The translations under genes and the position numbers were made by a program. The notes under the pieces were generated by a model that was given only the letters and a program-made list of their open reading frames with translations, had not been told where the DNA came from and searched no databases. DNA of 64,000 nt from Anaeramoeba flamelloides (taxonomy: Eukaryota > Metamonada > Anaeramoebidae). Position 1 is the stretch's first letter; every line of letters begins with the position of its first letter. The stretch is from positions 2,475,501 to 2,539,500 of the forward strand of contig JANTQA010000036.1 in the NCBI GenBank assembly GCA_027625915.1. Reading direction: 5' to 3'. Below, in pieces: positions 11,701 through 22,342 of the stretch.

Positions 11701-14180
11701 AAAATAGTTCATTGTCGTCACAGTTAAAACCACAAAAGTTAAACAATTATGGGGGGAGTAAATTAAAGGGCAAGGGACATTTAATTGTGAATCAAAATAA
11801 AAATAATAATAATAATAATAAAGGGGGAAAAAAAAGAACTGGCCAATCTAGATATATTAAACCTGAACAAGCAGAAAATGCGGAGATGTTAATTTCTTCA
11901 AAAAAAAGAAAAAATGCATTAAAAAAATTTCAAGAAAAAGACGATGATGACGATTTTAGTGACGATTTTAGTGACGATTTTGATATTGGTGAAAGTGAAG
12001 ATGATAGCAGCAGCGGCAGTGGCGGCGGCAGTGGTAGCAATAGTGATAATGAGGGTGGAGGAATAAAAAAGCCATTATCGTTGTCAGCTAAATTTAATGC
12101 CAAATTCCGAGATCGAAAAACTCAAACAAAGTCATTTGATTTAAGACAAGAACAAGAATTTGAAGAAGATTTATATAAATTTGATGAAGAAGACGAAGAC
12201 GAGAATTTGTTTGACGATTTGGATGATGACGACGATGATTTTTTTGGAGATAGTGATGGCTCGTTTGATTTGGAAAATTATAATAAAAAATCAAAAAACA
12301 ATGAAGAGGAAGACAATACAAAATTGTCTAAAGAGGTAATGAAATTAATCGGGCTACTACAGCCCAAAAGCGAACCGGAAATCATTTTAGAAACATGCGA
12401 AAAGCTAATGGAAATTTTTGGAAAGCATCCAGAGATTAAAAAGGAATTGATTACGCATCATGGTGTGATTCCCATCCTAGATATGCTTGACGTGTCAAAT
12501 CCGGATGTCTTACATTCAACTTTAAAAGTTGTCAACCAAATTATTAAAGACAACCAGATTATTAAAGAAAATTTATGCCATTTAGGTAGCATCCCGGTGA
12601 TCATGAAGTTTGCAAGGTTTGAATATATCGATCCAATTAGATACCAGGCGTCTCTTTTTTTACATGAGATGTGCTCGACAAATCGAGACACACTCAAATT
12701 CTTTTTAGGGTGTGGCGGGTTATCAGTAATTGTAGATCTCTTGACAACGGAAGTGCGTGCATCGATACAAGGGAAAGTGGATGAAGGGAGAAAGGGAAAG
12801 GCATCCTTCACAAATAAAAAAAACAACAAAAAAACAAGGAGGCAATCGAAAAGAGAACTGCAAACGCAAAGAGAATTCACACAAAAAAGAAGGAAAATAC
12901 ACAAAACTTTAACATTCGAACAAAAGGAAATGTATTTGACAGCAATTAAAATGATTGAGATTGTGTTTAAAGTGCAAATGAAAACACCTAAAAGTTATTA
13001 TATCCGTTTATTAACAAAGTCAGGCGTGTTAATACCTCTAGCTGATATGCTGTGTACCTTTATTAACTTGGAAAAGGAATTAATTAAATTAAATGGCGGC
13101 AAAAAAAATGAAAATGGCAATGATCTTAATGAAGATCAAGACGAAGATGAAGAAGAAAAGAAAAGGGGAAATGAAAAGGAAAAGCAGAAAACAAAAAAGG
13201 AATTGGAAATCGAAAAAATACAAGAAAACATTCTGAATGTCGCAAATATGATCATATCATTCGCAAAGGCAGGAAGCTTTGTCAAAATCCAGATGTCGGA
13301 TCCAAAATTTTTAACAATCATTTTTGATACATTGACCACGAGTGAGCCAGAAATTCTCGAAAAGGTCTTGGTGATGTTGAAGCATGTCTCCATGGAGCCA
13401 CAGTCTTTAGACAATTTCCAAGAAATGCGATTGATACCAAAATTAATTCAAATTTTGCAACAATTCGATGATCAAGTCAGCAACAGAATCATCGAAAGAA
13501 TCCAAACAGAAGTCTTGCACACGGTATTAGACTTTTGTAGATTTAAAAAGGAAAGACAAGAAGAGGTCGCAGGATCTGGAATAATCCCCTTCCTGATTAA
13601 GTTTATTAATAATGACGCGCAATCAAAGCAATTGTCTTTGCAAATTCTTTGCGATCTGGCAAAGTCTTCAAAAAAGGCTAGAAAGGAGTTAATGAAATGT
13701 GACGGAATAAATTTCTTTTTCGATCTTCTTTCAATGAATTATTGGAGAATTCATGCATTAGAGGCAATATCCTTCTGGGTGAAAAATGAAAGAGAACGCG
13801 TCGAAAACGTGTTTTTAAAAACCGACAACGTCAAAATTTTAATCCAAATTTTTAGTGCAACCAGTAATAGCACAATTGGCAATTTATTAATTTCCTTTTT
13901 AAGAATATTAAATTATTCAAAAAAAATTAGTAGAACTTTATCAAACACTTCATTCGTAAATGAACTAATTAAACGGTTTAAACACAGAGACGCTCAAGTG
14001 AGAATTGGTTTGCTAAAGGTTTTAAAATCCCTTTACACTTACAATCAAAACCCCAAATTAATGATTAGAAGATTCGATTTATATACTTCCATTTACTCTT
14101 TAAAATCGGACCAAGCAGTTATTGTGCAAGACTTTGTTGACAGGATTTTAAGAGCTTTCCATACAAATATGGTGATTTAA
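5781..14180 (+). CDS. STE-type protein kinase, SepA/Cdc7/MAP3K-epsilon group, with armadillo repeats
   Basis: Three exons join in frame: 5781-6315, 6604-6741 and 11365-14180, giving 1162 residues. Introns are GTTTGT...GATTAG (288 bp) and GTAAAA...TATAG (4,623 bp); the second falls inside the APE segment of the kinase domain, splitting the Met codon of WMAPE. Kinase signatures are GKGAFGVV (69-76), Lys91 in [12 protein letters not shown] (182-189), DFG (202-204) and GTPYWMAPE (220-228). The C-terminal two-thirds first has acidic low-complexity segments, then helical armadillo-like repeats. This order and length match Dictyostelium SepA, fission yeast Cdc7 and plant MAP3K-epsilon, which act in septation/cytokinesis signalling below a small GTPase. 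Residues 9-39 hold 14 histidines, mostly alternating with Lys, Gly or Ser, which is unusual. The ATG at 5781 is the first in frame. The substrate cannot be read from sequence. Confidence 0.9.
7566..7626 (+). ncRNA. decayed tRNA-like sequence with A and B boxes
   Basis: A good pol III A box (TGGGTCAATGG, 7566-7576, continuing TTAAG) is followed 30 bases later by a good B box (GGTTTGAACCC, 7607-7617), and the stretch ends in CGTAACCA. A D arm (GGGT/GCCC) and T arm can be drawn, but the D loop is too long, the anticodon loop has 8 bases with a mismatch in its stem, and the 5' acceptor strand does not pair with the 3' strand. It therefore looks like a tRNA relic or the tRNA-derived head of a SINE. 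It lies inside intron 2 of the kinase gene. No anticodon is proposed. Confidence 0.4.
7890..8115. repeat. family J: two tandem 67-bp hairpins
   Basis: Two successive hairpins (7940-8006 and 8047-8115) start with the same TTTTCCAGAATTCAAAAG and end with near-complements such as CTGGAAAA and TTTGGAAAA. Between them and around them are short GC-richer words (GAGTGTATTAGATG, AACCTAACGAAAGTA). A related copy lies at about 28870-29020. Just upstream, 7829-7851 forms a perfect small hairpin (GTCAAATTCT/AGAATTGAC). Non-coding; within kinase intron 2. Confidence 0.6.
8124..8372. repeat. 250-bp inverted repeat with perfect core palindrome
   Basis: The core is a nearly perfect palindrome: TAGGTTTTTTTTACTTTA (from 8203) runs into AATAAACCGAAAATTT, then its complement follows to about 8279. 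Outside the core, TTTTCTATTTTATTTG and TTTTCTTGAAATTTTCTG on the left pair with CAAATAAATAGAAAA and CAGAAAACTCAAGAAAA on the right. The word AACCTAACGAAAATC repeats three times on the right arm. It follows the family J hairpins directly and may be part of the same composite element. Non-coding; within kinase intron 2. Confidence 0.65.
8916..9295. repeat. foldback/MITE-like element, family I
   Basis: Arms of about 110 bp pair with few mismatches: the left begins TCACAAGTGTAAATATGAAT and carries GATAAATAAAGAGTTTCATG and TTTTGGTAATAGTAAAT; the right arm is the complement of TCACTAGCACAAATATGGAA, GATAAATAAAAAGTTTCATG and TTTTGGTAATAGTAAAT. In the middle, AAATCGTTTGGCAAATAC pairs with the complement around 9127-9150. 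Non-coding, one copy seen, in kinase intron 2. Confidence 0.7.
10186..10803 (+). repeat. MITE-like element, family E, copy 1
   Basis: A 618-bp element with terminal inverted repeats of the form AAGTTATTTCCAAAAAAGTG (left) and the complement of TAAGGAATTTCCAAAAAAGT (right). It aligns throughout with 29048-29637: shared internal words include CCATTTATTGAT, AGTATTAT, TCTCAATTTTATCTGATATT and TTGTTTAAAAAATC. Non-coding. Its right end coincides with the edge of the inverted family A copy at 10803. Both lie in kinase intron 2. Confidence 0.75.
10803..11035 (-). repeat. MITE-like element, family A, copy 2 (inverted)
   Basis: Read on the minus strand this matches the copies at 3553-3770 and 16793-17205: an end reading AAATTTTTAAATTAGGGGAA, then CTTTCAGAAAATAAAATGAT, CTATATTGGTTATTATCTC and GATGAAAAATCTGCCTCTA at the other end. 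Non-coding. It abuts the family E element without a visible gap. Confidence 0.7.
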
Positions 14181-15312
14181 AAAACATTCTTTTTTTTTGT
14201 TTTTTTCTTTTTTCTATTTTCTTTTTTCTTTTTATATTTATTTAGATTTTATTAATTTAATAAATTTACTATATTCTTGAAAAGATAGCTAAAATTTCTT
14301 TTTCTTTTTCTTTTTCTTTTTTGATATTTTTTTTTTCTTTTGATTAATAAATTTAAAACTGATATTTTTTAAAATTTTTTTTTTATTTTTCCATTATTAG
14401 GGTTTTTTAGAATTGCCAAACAAAAAAAACATGAAAATGTTCAAAAATAAGATATTATATATTCTATTGGTGATTTTTTTATGAAACTGATCACTTTACA
14501 AACAACATATTCTGATGATGTGGACTTGTTTGAATGGTTTTCATTTTTATCTTAATTCAAGGATGAATTATCACAATAAGGAATCTTTTTTTTTTTTTTT
14601 TTTATTAATGAACGGCACTTTTTCATTAACTGATAATAAGTGAGAAATTGATTATTGTATAATAAGAGAAGTAAACTTTCTGATTTTTTCCAAAAGGAAA
14701 AAATCAATAAAAAAGTTTTATTAAATTGAAAATCATAAATAAGAAAAAGGAGAATAAATTTCCCTTTTGATGTAAAATATACAAGTTTTCAACTCATCAA
14801 CACATTGTAATAATAACAGGGTTTTAGTAAAGTTAAATAACTTTTAAATGAAATATTATATCCCTTTTTATCTACAAATTACTATTGTATAAAAAAATGG
14901 ATACATTAGGAAAGTTTCAAAAAAAAGTCAAAAAAAAACAAAATAATTATTAAAATATAAATTATATTTTCAAAAGAAATTTGACTAATTCAAAACTAAG
15001 ATAAATAAAGGATAATAGCAACTTATTTTTTTTCATTTTTCTATCTGAAAAAAATATTTTTTTCAAAATTTTTTTGTTTTAACACTTTATTAAAAAATAA
15101 TATTTTATATTCTTTTGAATTATTTTTCCGATTTGGATGAATATTTAAAAAAAAAATCTTATTTTTTTCAATTTTATTGTTTTTGAATTGTATTTTATAC
15201 TTATCTAAAACAGTAAATTAAATTGAAGATTTTTTTTTACTGTTCGACAACAAAAATTTTCCAAAAATAAAATGACAATCATTTGTGAGTTAAAATTTCA
15301 TTAATATAGTAG

Positions 15313-15813
15313 AGTTTAAAACTTATTAAATTTGATTATAATCCAAACAAAGAAATAAATATTTGGAAAACACAAAATATTAATAAATTAAAAATTAAGA
15401 TAAAAAAACAATACTTTAATATTTTAAAAAACAATCAAAGTTGGAAAATTAAAGATTATTATAAAATTATCAAAAATGAAAACTTTAACTTTAAAATAAA
15501 AAGCTATCTCAAATTAAAATCCAGTACTACTTTTATAAAATTTCGCACTTTTACGAACGGACTAAATAGATACTCATATGTCTTAAAAAAGAAATCAGAA
15601 TATGATACATTTAAAAAAAAAGAAAAATGCAAAAAAAGTGATTTTTGTACTCAATATTATGAAAATATAAATCACTTTATTTGGTATTGTGAAAGATATA
15701 AATTTATCAGAATCAAATGGAAAAAAAAAATAGAAAAAATTTTCGAAAAAAACTTATATAAAAATGTTATCCTTAGAAAAAATACTCAAAAGCTCTTTAA
15801 TCTAGCTAATTAA
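15313..15813 (+). mobile_element. LINE (non-LTR retrotransposon) remnant: reverse-transcriptase ORF C-terminus
   Basis: A frame of 166 codons is open from just after a stop at 15310 to TAA at 15811-15813. Its last 100 residues carry the C-terminal zinc knuckle of LINE ORF2 proteins, C-x5-C-x8-H-x4-C (DFCTQYYENINHFIWYC), preceded by TFIKFRTFTNGLNRY, comparable to the LRTGHNRL-type stretch of such elements, and followed by basic helices. The catalytic reverse-transcriptase core is not present upstream in an open frame, so this is a 5'-truncated or decayed copy. The GC-richer segment at about 15950-16080 could be its 3' UTR. Base composition matches the surroundings, so it is not recent. Confidence 0.7.
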
Positions 15814-16792
15814 AATTACGAAATTTATTGTTCTTGTCTAGAATTCTTCATCAAAGCTCTTATAGTTAGAAAACTTAAGGTAATGAAGAAAAAATGAAAA
15901 TAAAAAAATAGAAAATAAAAAATTCCTAAAATAGTAAAAAAATATACAAATTCGGGTACATAGTGCCCCACTTTTCGGAGTCGTGGAATGCCAATTTATT
16001 AATCACAGTTTGTGGATTCTTATTATTAATAATCTTTGTATCGGGTTTTTACTCCTCCAGTTTCAGGATGTGGATAATTTTTAATTTGGTCATGTAAATG
16101 ATATAATATTTTTTTACTTTAATGTTTTAATTATTTTTCTTCTTCTCTTTTTTTATTTAGTAAATTTTCTTTGATTACTCCTTTCTCACAATAAATAAAT
16201 AATATAGTAGAGTTTCATTTTTTTACCAAAACTTATTAATTGTTTTCTATGAACTATCTATGAATTGGATTACCCTTATTTTATTTTCTATTCTCACATA
16301 AAATAAAAAGAAACACAAATTAAAAAGAAAAAATAAATAATTTCAATTCGTAAAAAATCTAATAAATTACAAGTTGAATAAGTTGGAAATTCGAAAATTG
16401 ATAATGAATTTAACTTTTATTCCATCAAACTTTATAATATTGATTCCAATTCTTAAAGAGAAAAGTTTTTAAAAAATCAACTGGAACAAAATTCTTCTTT
16501 AAAATACTATAATAAATATTAGAGTTTTTTCAGAAAGATTTATACCCAAACTTTTTTTTTTATTATTTGCCAATATATTTTTAATGAACATGATTTTATA
16601 TATATCAACCAATTTTTCATATAGTTTATTACACACTGAATAGATTTAAACTTTTTTTTTAATTACTTTAATGAAATATACTTTCAATATTCTATTATTA
16701 ATTTCCAAATTATAAAAGAGATAAATCCAATTTTGATTTATAAAAATAATAAATCAAGAACAATTATAGACGTCTAACTCTAAACAAAAACC

Positions 16793-17205
16793 AAATTTTA
16801 AAATTAGGAGAAAACTTTTTTATTCTTATTTTATTCTTTTTTCACTTGTCTTTCAGAAAATACAATGATTTCACTATATTTTTATTTATTAATCTATATT
16901 GGTTATTATCTCTAAAAGCTTTATTAAATTACATTATTATTCAAAAATAAAAAAAAATTACAGTTAGTTTCACTTTTAAGGCACAAACTTTCAACGAAAA
17001 TTAAGGCACAAAAAAATCTCAAATTAAGGCACAAAATTTGTAATTTTAATTTTTACAATTTATTTTTACTAGAATTTGAATTTTCTGCCTTAATTTGAGA
17101 TTTTTTTTGTGCCTTAATTTTCGTTGAATGTTTGTGCCTTAAAAGTGAAACTGACTGTAAATGAATATTTTACTGATGAAAAATCTGCCCCTATTTTTGA
17201 TATTA
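16793..17205 (+). repeat. MITE-like element, family A, copy 3, split by a nested insertion
   Basis: The left part (16793-16958) matches the family A copies through AAATTTTAAAATTAGGAGAA, CTTTCAGAAAATACAATGAT and CTATATTGGTTATTATCTCT. The element resumes after 17160 with TACTGATGAAAAATCTGCCC and its usual end. Between them sits the family B element (16959-17160), absent from the other two family A copies. The empty sites in copies 1 and 2 show that B inserted into A. Confidence 0.75.
16959..17160. repeat. Tc1/mariner-like MITE, family B, copy 1 (palindromic)
   Basis: A 200-bp palindrome with ends TACAGTTAGTTTCACTTTTA and the complement of TACAGTCAGTTTCACTTTTA, flanked by or starting with TA. 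Inside, AAGGCACAAA and AAATTAAGGCACAAA recur in both arms around an AT-rich loop. CAGT ends with TA at the boundary are typical of Tc1/mariner elements. Related, more decayed copies lie at about 32735-32888 and 36484-36684. Non-coding. Confidence 0.75.
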
Positions 17206-18667
17206 AGCCTAGAAGATTTAAGAAACTATTTCAAATTAGTTTTTTTGAAATTAATTATGATGAATTAGATATTTTTTTAGAATAATCAAAAGATTTAATT
17301 TAAAATTTTGATATTTTGAATGAATATCTACTAAATTGTTATCTAAAAAGGAGGGTTCATAAAAACTTTTTTTTTCAAAAAAATAATCAAAAACTCAAAA
17401 ATTAAATAAAAATAAGAAAAATTTTTTACAATTCTAAATTTATATAAAGAAAAAAAGATATTTAATGATTTTACAACTTGTAAAAAATAATATAAAATAG
17501 ATATTATGCACTTTTCTTATGTTTGAAACAAGTAAGGATGTACTAAAAAAAATATCGAATATTTTTAAGATTCAATAATTGATGAAAAACAATTTATATT
17601 CTTTAGAAAATTATCACAAAAATAAATTCAAAAAAGATATTTTCCCATTTTTTTTGGAAAAAGATTATTTAACTATTGTTTTTTTTTTATTTTCAAAAAT
17701 AATTTTTAAAATAATCTTTGTCAAAGTAAACACTATGTAAAACACACAAACTTGTTATTTTTTAGTTTTTTTTTTAATAATGAATTCAAATTAAAATGTT
17801 TACTTTTATTAATAATTTTTTTTCGTAGGAGAAAGGTAAATGGTTTTTAAATTTATTTTCAAAATTAAAGGTTAAGTTTTTGTATCGAAATTGTTGTAAA
17901 AACCTCGTCAAATTATTTGAGAAAAAAAAAAATTTATTAAATATAAGTTTTCAAACAATTCTAATAATAGAGTTATTTGATAAATAAAGTGATTAAAGTT
18001 GTTCAAAATCTCTGCAAAAAATAAACAAAAGATCCGAAAAAATTTGAATTCTTAATGATATTAAATCTTATTTGTTGTTGAACTCAAATAAATATTCTTA
18101 AAAGTTTATCTCAAAGTTGATTAAGAGAACTTTTATAAATCTCGAAAAGTTCAATTTCAAATTGATTTTGCAAAGAAAGTTCTTTGACTTTTTTTATGCA
18201 TAATTAGTAAAATGTTTTGGTTCTTGAAACAAAAAATTTCATCTTTTAATGGCAAAATAACAATATATTTTGAATTTCCCTTTTTAGGGTTTTGGGGTTT
18301 TCAGGACTTATTTACAGCTTTCTTTTTTTTGGTTTTGTTTTGGAAAGTTGAATGAAAATTTTTTTCACCTTATTTTACAATTCAGCAAGAGTTAAATTTG
18401 AATCATTTAACCAAAAGAAATAATCTAAAAATTTTAAATCATTTTTATTAGTACCTTTTTGAATCTCTTTTAAGGCTTTTTTTGATCGAGTATCTAAAGG
18501 ATTTTTCTCAAAGTAGATATGCAAAAAAAGGAATTGTACAAAGTGCAAAACGAATAAAAAAAAATCAAACCACCACGTGTAATTATTAAAAAGTGATTAT
18601 TATTTTGTTGAAGATAAATTGGGTTTAGGGTTTAATTTTATTTTGTTGAAATTTTTACTTAAAAATT

Positions 18668-19531
18668 TTAATTATTTTTCACTCGTTTTTCCCAATCCAC
18701 AAACGGTTTTCCTGTATTGAGAACTGGCCTATTAAAAAACTGATTAAATAAAAATGCAAATCCAGTATAATAAGAAAAAATTGCAACAATGAGCAATCCT
18801 ATAGCAACAGGAATTGCTGACACACCAAAAAAAATATTCAGAATTAAGAATAATAAAGCGAATGAAATGAAGAATAAGATGACGGGAAATGTTTTGTTGA
18901 TCCCGAGGCTTGCAATAAAAAGAATTAATGAAAAAATCAAATAGCCAATGCAAATAACACCAAAATGCTTAAGATCTTCATGTGGTTCTTCAACGTCTGC
19001 ATACAATATGTGAAGGTATGTCCACGAAAGCCCACACCAAAGCGCACCATAAATCTATATTCAAAAAAAACAATCAAAGAAAAAAAAAAAAAAAAAAAAA
19101 GAGAAAAATTATGAATGTTTCAACAAACAAAGAGAAAAGAGAAAAATATAGGAGTGATCATCATTTACAACAAAAGCAAATGATCCAAAAGTGTTTTTCC
19201 TAAACACTTCAAGGATTCCAGACGTAAGTTGTGCAATACCTGGGACGAAAAATAACCAAGGCACCCGTAATAATAGTGTAGAATTAGTTATCCCAAAATC
19301 TGCAGCAAGCAAGATACAACATCCAATGCACAGAGAAAAAAGCCCAGCGGGACCAGGATCACAACAGGGTAAGGTCATTGAGTCAATTCTCATTTTATAA
19401 TGCTTTGGAAAAGTTATTGGTGCTGGCTGAATGTTAAGGTGCTTGCCAATAATTGGCTTTTGTTCAATTTCTATTTCGGAACTTGTTGGGTATGGATCAA
19501 AATCTTTGTCGTCTTCGAGAATTGAGCTCAT
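18668..19531 (-). CDS. acetate/succinate transporter, GPR1/FUN34/YaaH (AceTr) family
   Basis: Two exons on the minus strand, 19531-19169 and 19054-18668, joined in phase 0 by a 114-bp intron (GTAAAT...ATATAG), give 249 residues. The family is seen from PGIAQLTSGILEVFRKNTFGS followed across the splice by FAFVIYGALWCGLSW, which correspond to the conserved GGIAQ..AG..E...GNTFGATAFTSYGAFW region. PGPAGL (59-64) stands where NPAPLGL is usual, at the start of helix 1. Six hydrophobic segments fit the known fold (about 62-79, 86-107, 117-138, 151-172, 178-197, 200-225). Members move acetate, succinate or related monocarboxylates, or ammonium in some fungi, across the plasma or an organelle membrane. 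The deviation in the first motif makes substrate choice uncertain. Confidence 0.88.
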
Positions 19532-20520
19532 TCTTTTTTTTTGAAACCTAAAATAAAAAGTGTAAAAAATGAAAATTAAAGTGGTTTTAAATGAGAATTC
19601 GATTTTAAAGATTCAATATTCAATTATTCCACTTCGTCGTGGAAATTTTCAATGTTAGTGATTCATTTAATACTCCATCCAAAAGAAGTTAAATTTTCAA
19701 TGGTTAACATTTGAAAATGAAAAAAAATATCAGTTGAAAAAGTTGTTTAAGAACATTGATTTTTTCAAAAAATTGAACGATTTTTTTTATCTGAATCGAA
19801 TTTATTGTTGTCTCTCATTGTATTAAAAATATATTTGTTGCTTTCTGGGATCTGTAAGATAAAATAAAATATATATTTTACCTTTTTATTTTTTTAGATC
19901 AAATCATTTACTTTCCAAATTTAAGGGTATGGGTATCAAATGATTTCTAATCTACATCTCGAGTATAATCTTTTCTTGCTGGTTTAATTGAGTGATCTCG
20001 TATTGAATCATTAAATAAAATACTATTTAAAAAAATATAGTTTTTCATCCTTTTTTTGTTATTTGGTAAAAATTTCATTAATAATAGATTTCTTATTACG
20101 AGTTTAATTTAGTTAAGGTAGAATTAATAAATTTTATTGAGTGATTATTAAAACTAAAATTATTACCGGGTAAAATGAAAAACTATTGAAATAAATGTGT
20201 TTTTAGGTGAATTTTTATAAATTTGGCCGTAAGGTTTTTTAAATCATACCATAATAAAAACAAAAAAAATGTATTATTTTCAAAATTTATTTCAAATTAT
20301 TCAATACCAGATTCTAATAACTTAAACCTGTCAGAAAAGATGATATTTAAGATATAGATAAAAATTTATTTAGTATCTCTATTCTTAATAACTTGGATTA
20401 AATTTTGTCTATAGGATAAATTATTGTAATTCTCGAATATTGGTATGAAAATTTTCATATTTTTTGTCTTTTTTTAATTTTTAAGGTTTTTTCAAAAGGA
20501 ATCCCAAATTAAATATGAAA

Positions 20521-20857
20521 TGTGATAACCCCCCCCCTCACAAAAAAAATAAAAAAAAAAATGTTAATGGATAACCACTATAAAGTCAAAATTTTCACAT
20601 TTTAAGATTTTGCAAGAATATTTGAAAACAAATTTTTTTATTTTTAATTTTTCTTTCACTTATTGAATTTCCTTTTTATTGGGAAGAAGAGTTACAAAGA
20701 AAAAAGATCAAGTCGTTACTTACTAACATTATGACATTAAAACATAAAGTATGAGTAACTTGAAAATCAAAAATGAAAAAGTAAAATTTATAAATTATCA
20801 AAAAATTTTAAAATAAATCAGATCAAAAAAAAAAAAAAAAAAAGGGGGGGTTACAAC
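20521..20857. repeat. inverted-repeat element with C8/G7 ends
   Basis: The left end reads TGTGATAACCCCCCCCTCAC then an A-rich run; the right end is an A-run followed by GGGGGGGTTACAAC, so the complement reads GTTGTAACCCCCCC. In such AT-rich DNA runs of eight C and seven G facing each other at 337 bp are conspicuous. The interior has no coding frame and little pairing. It may be a small DNA transposon; no second copy was seen. Confidence 0.5.
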
Positions 20858-21105
20858 GTTTAAATACTCAACGATCCCAATGTGAATATTCATGATCAAT
20901 TATCAACTTATTCTCTAAACAAAAAGTATCATGTATGTGATTTTGGGTGTCCTTTATTAAAGATAATATCCTTTTTTTTTTTTGATTTTTTTATCAATTG
21001 CTTCTGATAAACCCTTTTTAAATTCTTTTTTTTTTTTTCTTTTTCTTTCTAATTTTTTGCTTTTTCTTTATACAAGAAAAAAAAAATTGGTTATGTATTT
21101 CTCTT

Positions 21106-21190
21106 GAACATCGTAAAATCTATGGATTTTACACTTAAATTCCCTCAAAGGAAATTTAAGTAAAAAGACATCTATCGTGTAATTTACACT
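21106..21190. other. two adjacent perfect hairpins
   Basis: GTAAAATC-TATG-GATTTTAC is followed immediately by CTTAAATTCC-CTCAAA-GG-AAATTTAAG, then a third loosely related GTGTAATTTACAC. Two compact stem-loops with short defined loops and little spacer suggest a structured RNA or a tiny insertion element. No box motifs of known RNA classes are convincing and no second copy was found. Confidence 0.35.
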
Positions 21191-21658
21191 TCTTTCATCA
21201 ATAATAATACAATTTTTCATAAAATATCACATTTTTCAATTTTGGTGGTTGTCATGATGTTGGTACTCCCAAAATCCAGTTTACCTTTTATTCAATTTAA
21301 ATATCCTATTTTCAAAACAATTTACTTGAAAAATATTTTGAAATAACAATTATTTTACAAAGATTTTTTACAATTGAAGAAATAAAACTATTTTTTCAAA
21401 GCTGTTTTAACGTTTTTTTTAAAAAATAGAGTTTTACCAAAACATTTAAAAAAATAAAATTTTCCCTATACACTTTAAATAAGTTATTTATATTTCCGAG
21501 TAATTACTAAACACTTTTTTCACCATTATTTTCACAAAAATTCCTTTAATGTTTCAAGTTCTTATATAATCAATGATTGGCTCTATTTTTTTTAATAATT
21601 TAATGAGAAAATACAACTTTTTTTTAACAAAAAGATTGTTAATGTTATATAAACTCTG

Positions 21659-22342
21659 TTTCAGTCAATGGGGCCCAACATTTTTTTCAAATATCAATTA
21701 TTTTATTTAATTGACCTTTGAAGAAAAAATAAGAAATATACAGAATAATAAACACCAAAGAATTGTTGATATATGTATGAAAGAAAACTAATTAATCAAT
21801 ATATTTTCTTAAAAATTGAAAAACTCAAATTCTTTTGGGACCCATTGAGAAAAACAACAATGTTCGTTTTGAACTTCTACTGGTATTTGAATAATAAATA
21901 GGAAACAATTTTCACTTCATTTTCTACTTTTCTTTTAGAAAGCAAGTCCCCAAATGAAGTGTGTTGGTATTTGTGTTCTCTATTTGAAAAAGGAAATGAA
22001 AATGAAGTGAAAATTTTTCACATTTATTAAACAAATATCAGTAGCAGATCAAAGATCGAATAGAATTCCAATATAAACCAATATCATTTCTCAACAATCT
22101 TTTACAAGGTTTGAATAACATTAGAATAACACATTTTTACGAAGCGAATATTGATCTTGCAATAAAAAAAAATTTAGCAACTAAATTAGGTTTTAGAAAA
22201 ATAATCAAAAAAAAAAACAAAAATATGAAAAAATGATTTCAATTTTGAAAATTTCCAAAATAAAATTTTTTCTTCTAATATCGATTCAAAACCTTTAAAC
22301 ACATTTATTTTACCCATTACAACTGGGCCCCTTTGACTGAAA
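21659..22342 (+). repeat. MITE-like element, family F, copy 1
   Basis: A 684-bp element with clear ends: TTTCAGTCAATGGGGCCCAA on the left and the complement of TTTCAGTCAAAGGGGCCCAG on the right. Internal words such as AATTGACCTTTGAAG, TTTCTTAAAAATTGAAAAA, ACAACAATG and GATTTCAATTTTGAAAATTT recur in the copies at 55597-56151 and, more diverged, at 59611-60266 and about 54870-55440. Non-coding. It is the best-preserved copy in the window. Confidence 0.75.
21906..22018. repeat. small hairpin element, family M, copy 1
   Basis: Ends pair as CAATTTTCACTTCATTTTCT and the complement of AAATTTTCACTTCATTTTCA. A second copy of similar size, with the same ends, lies in the intron of the TRIM-like gene (62124-62245). 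Here it sits inside the family F element. About 113 bp, non-coding. Confidence 0.55.

Larger units (their letters stand above)
14181..18667. other. gene-free stretch with LINE remnant and nested MITEs
   Basis: After the kinase stop there is a T-rich 3' region. The gap then holds a LINE C-terminal remnant (15313-15813), possible LINE 3' tail sequence with short GC-richer words (about 15950-16080), a weak repeat at about 16190-16480 that resembles 41630-41880, and the nested family A/family B elements (16793-17205). The stretch 17210-18660 shows no coding frame, RNA gene or repeat that I can name. Confidence 0.65.
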
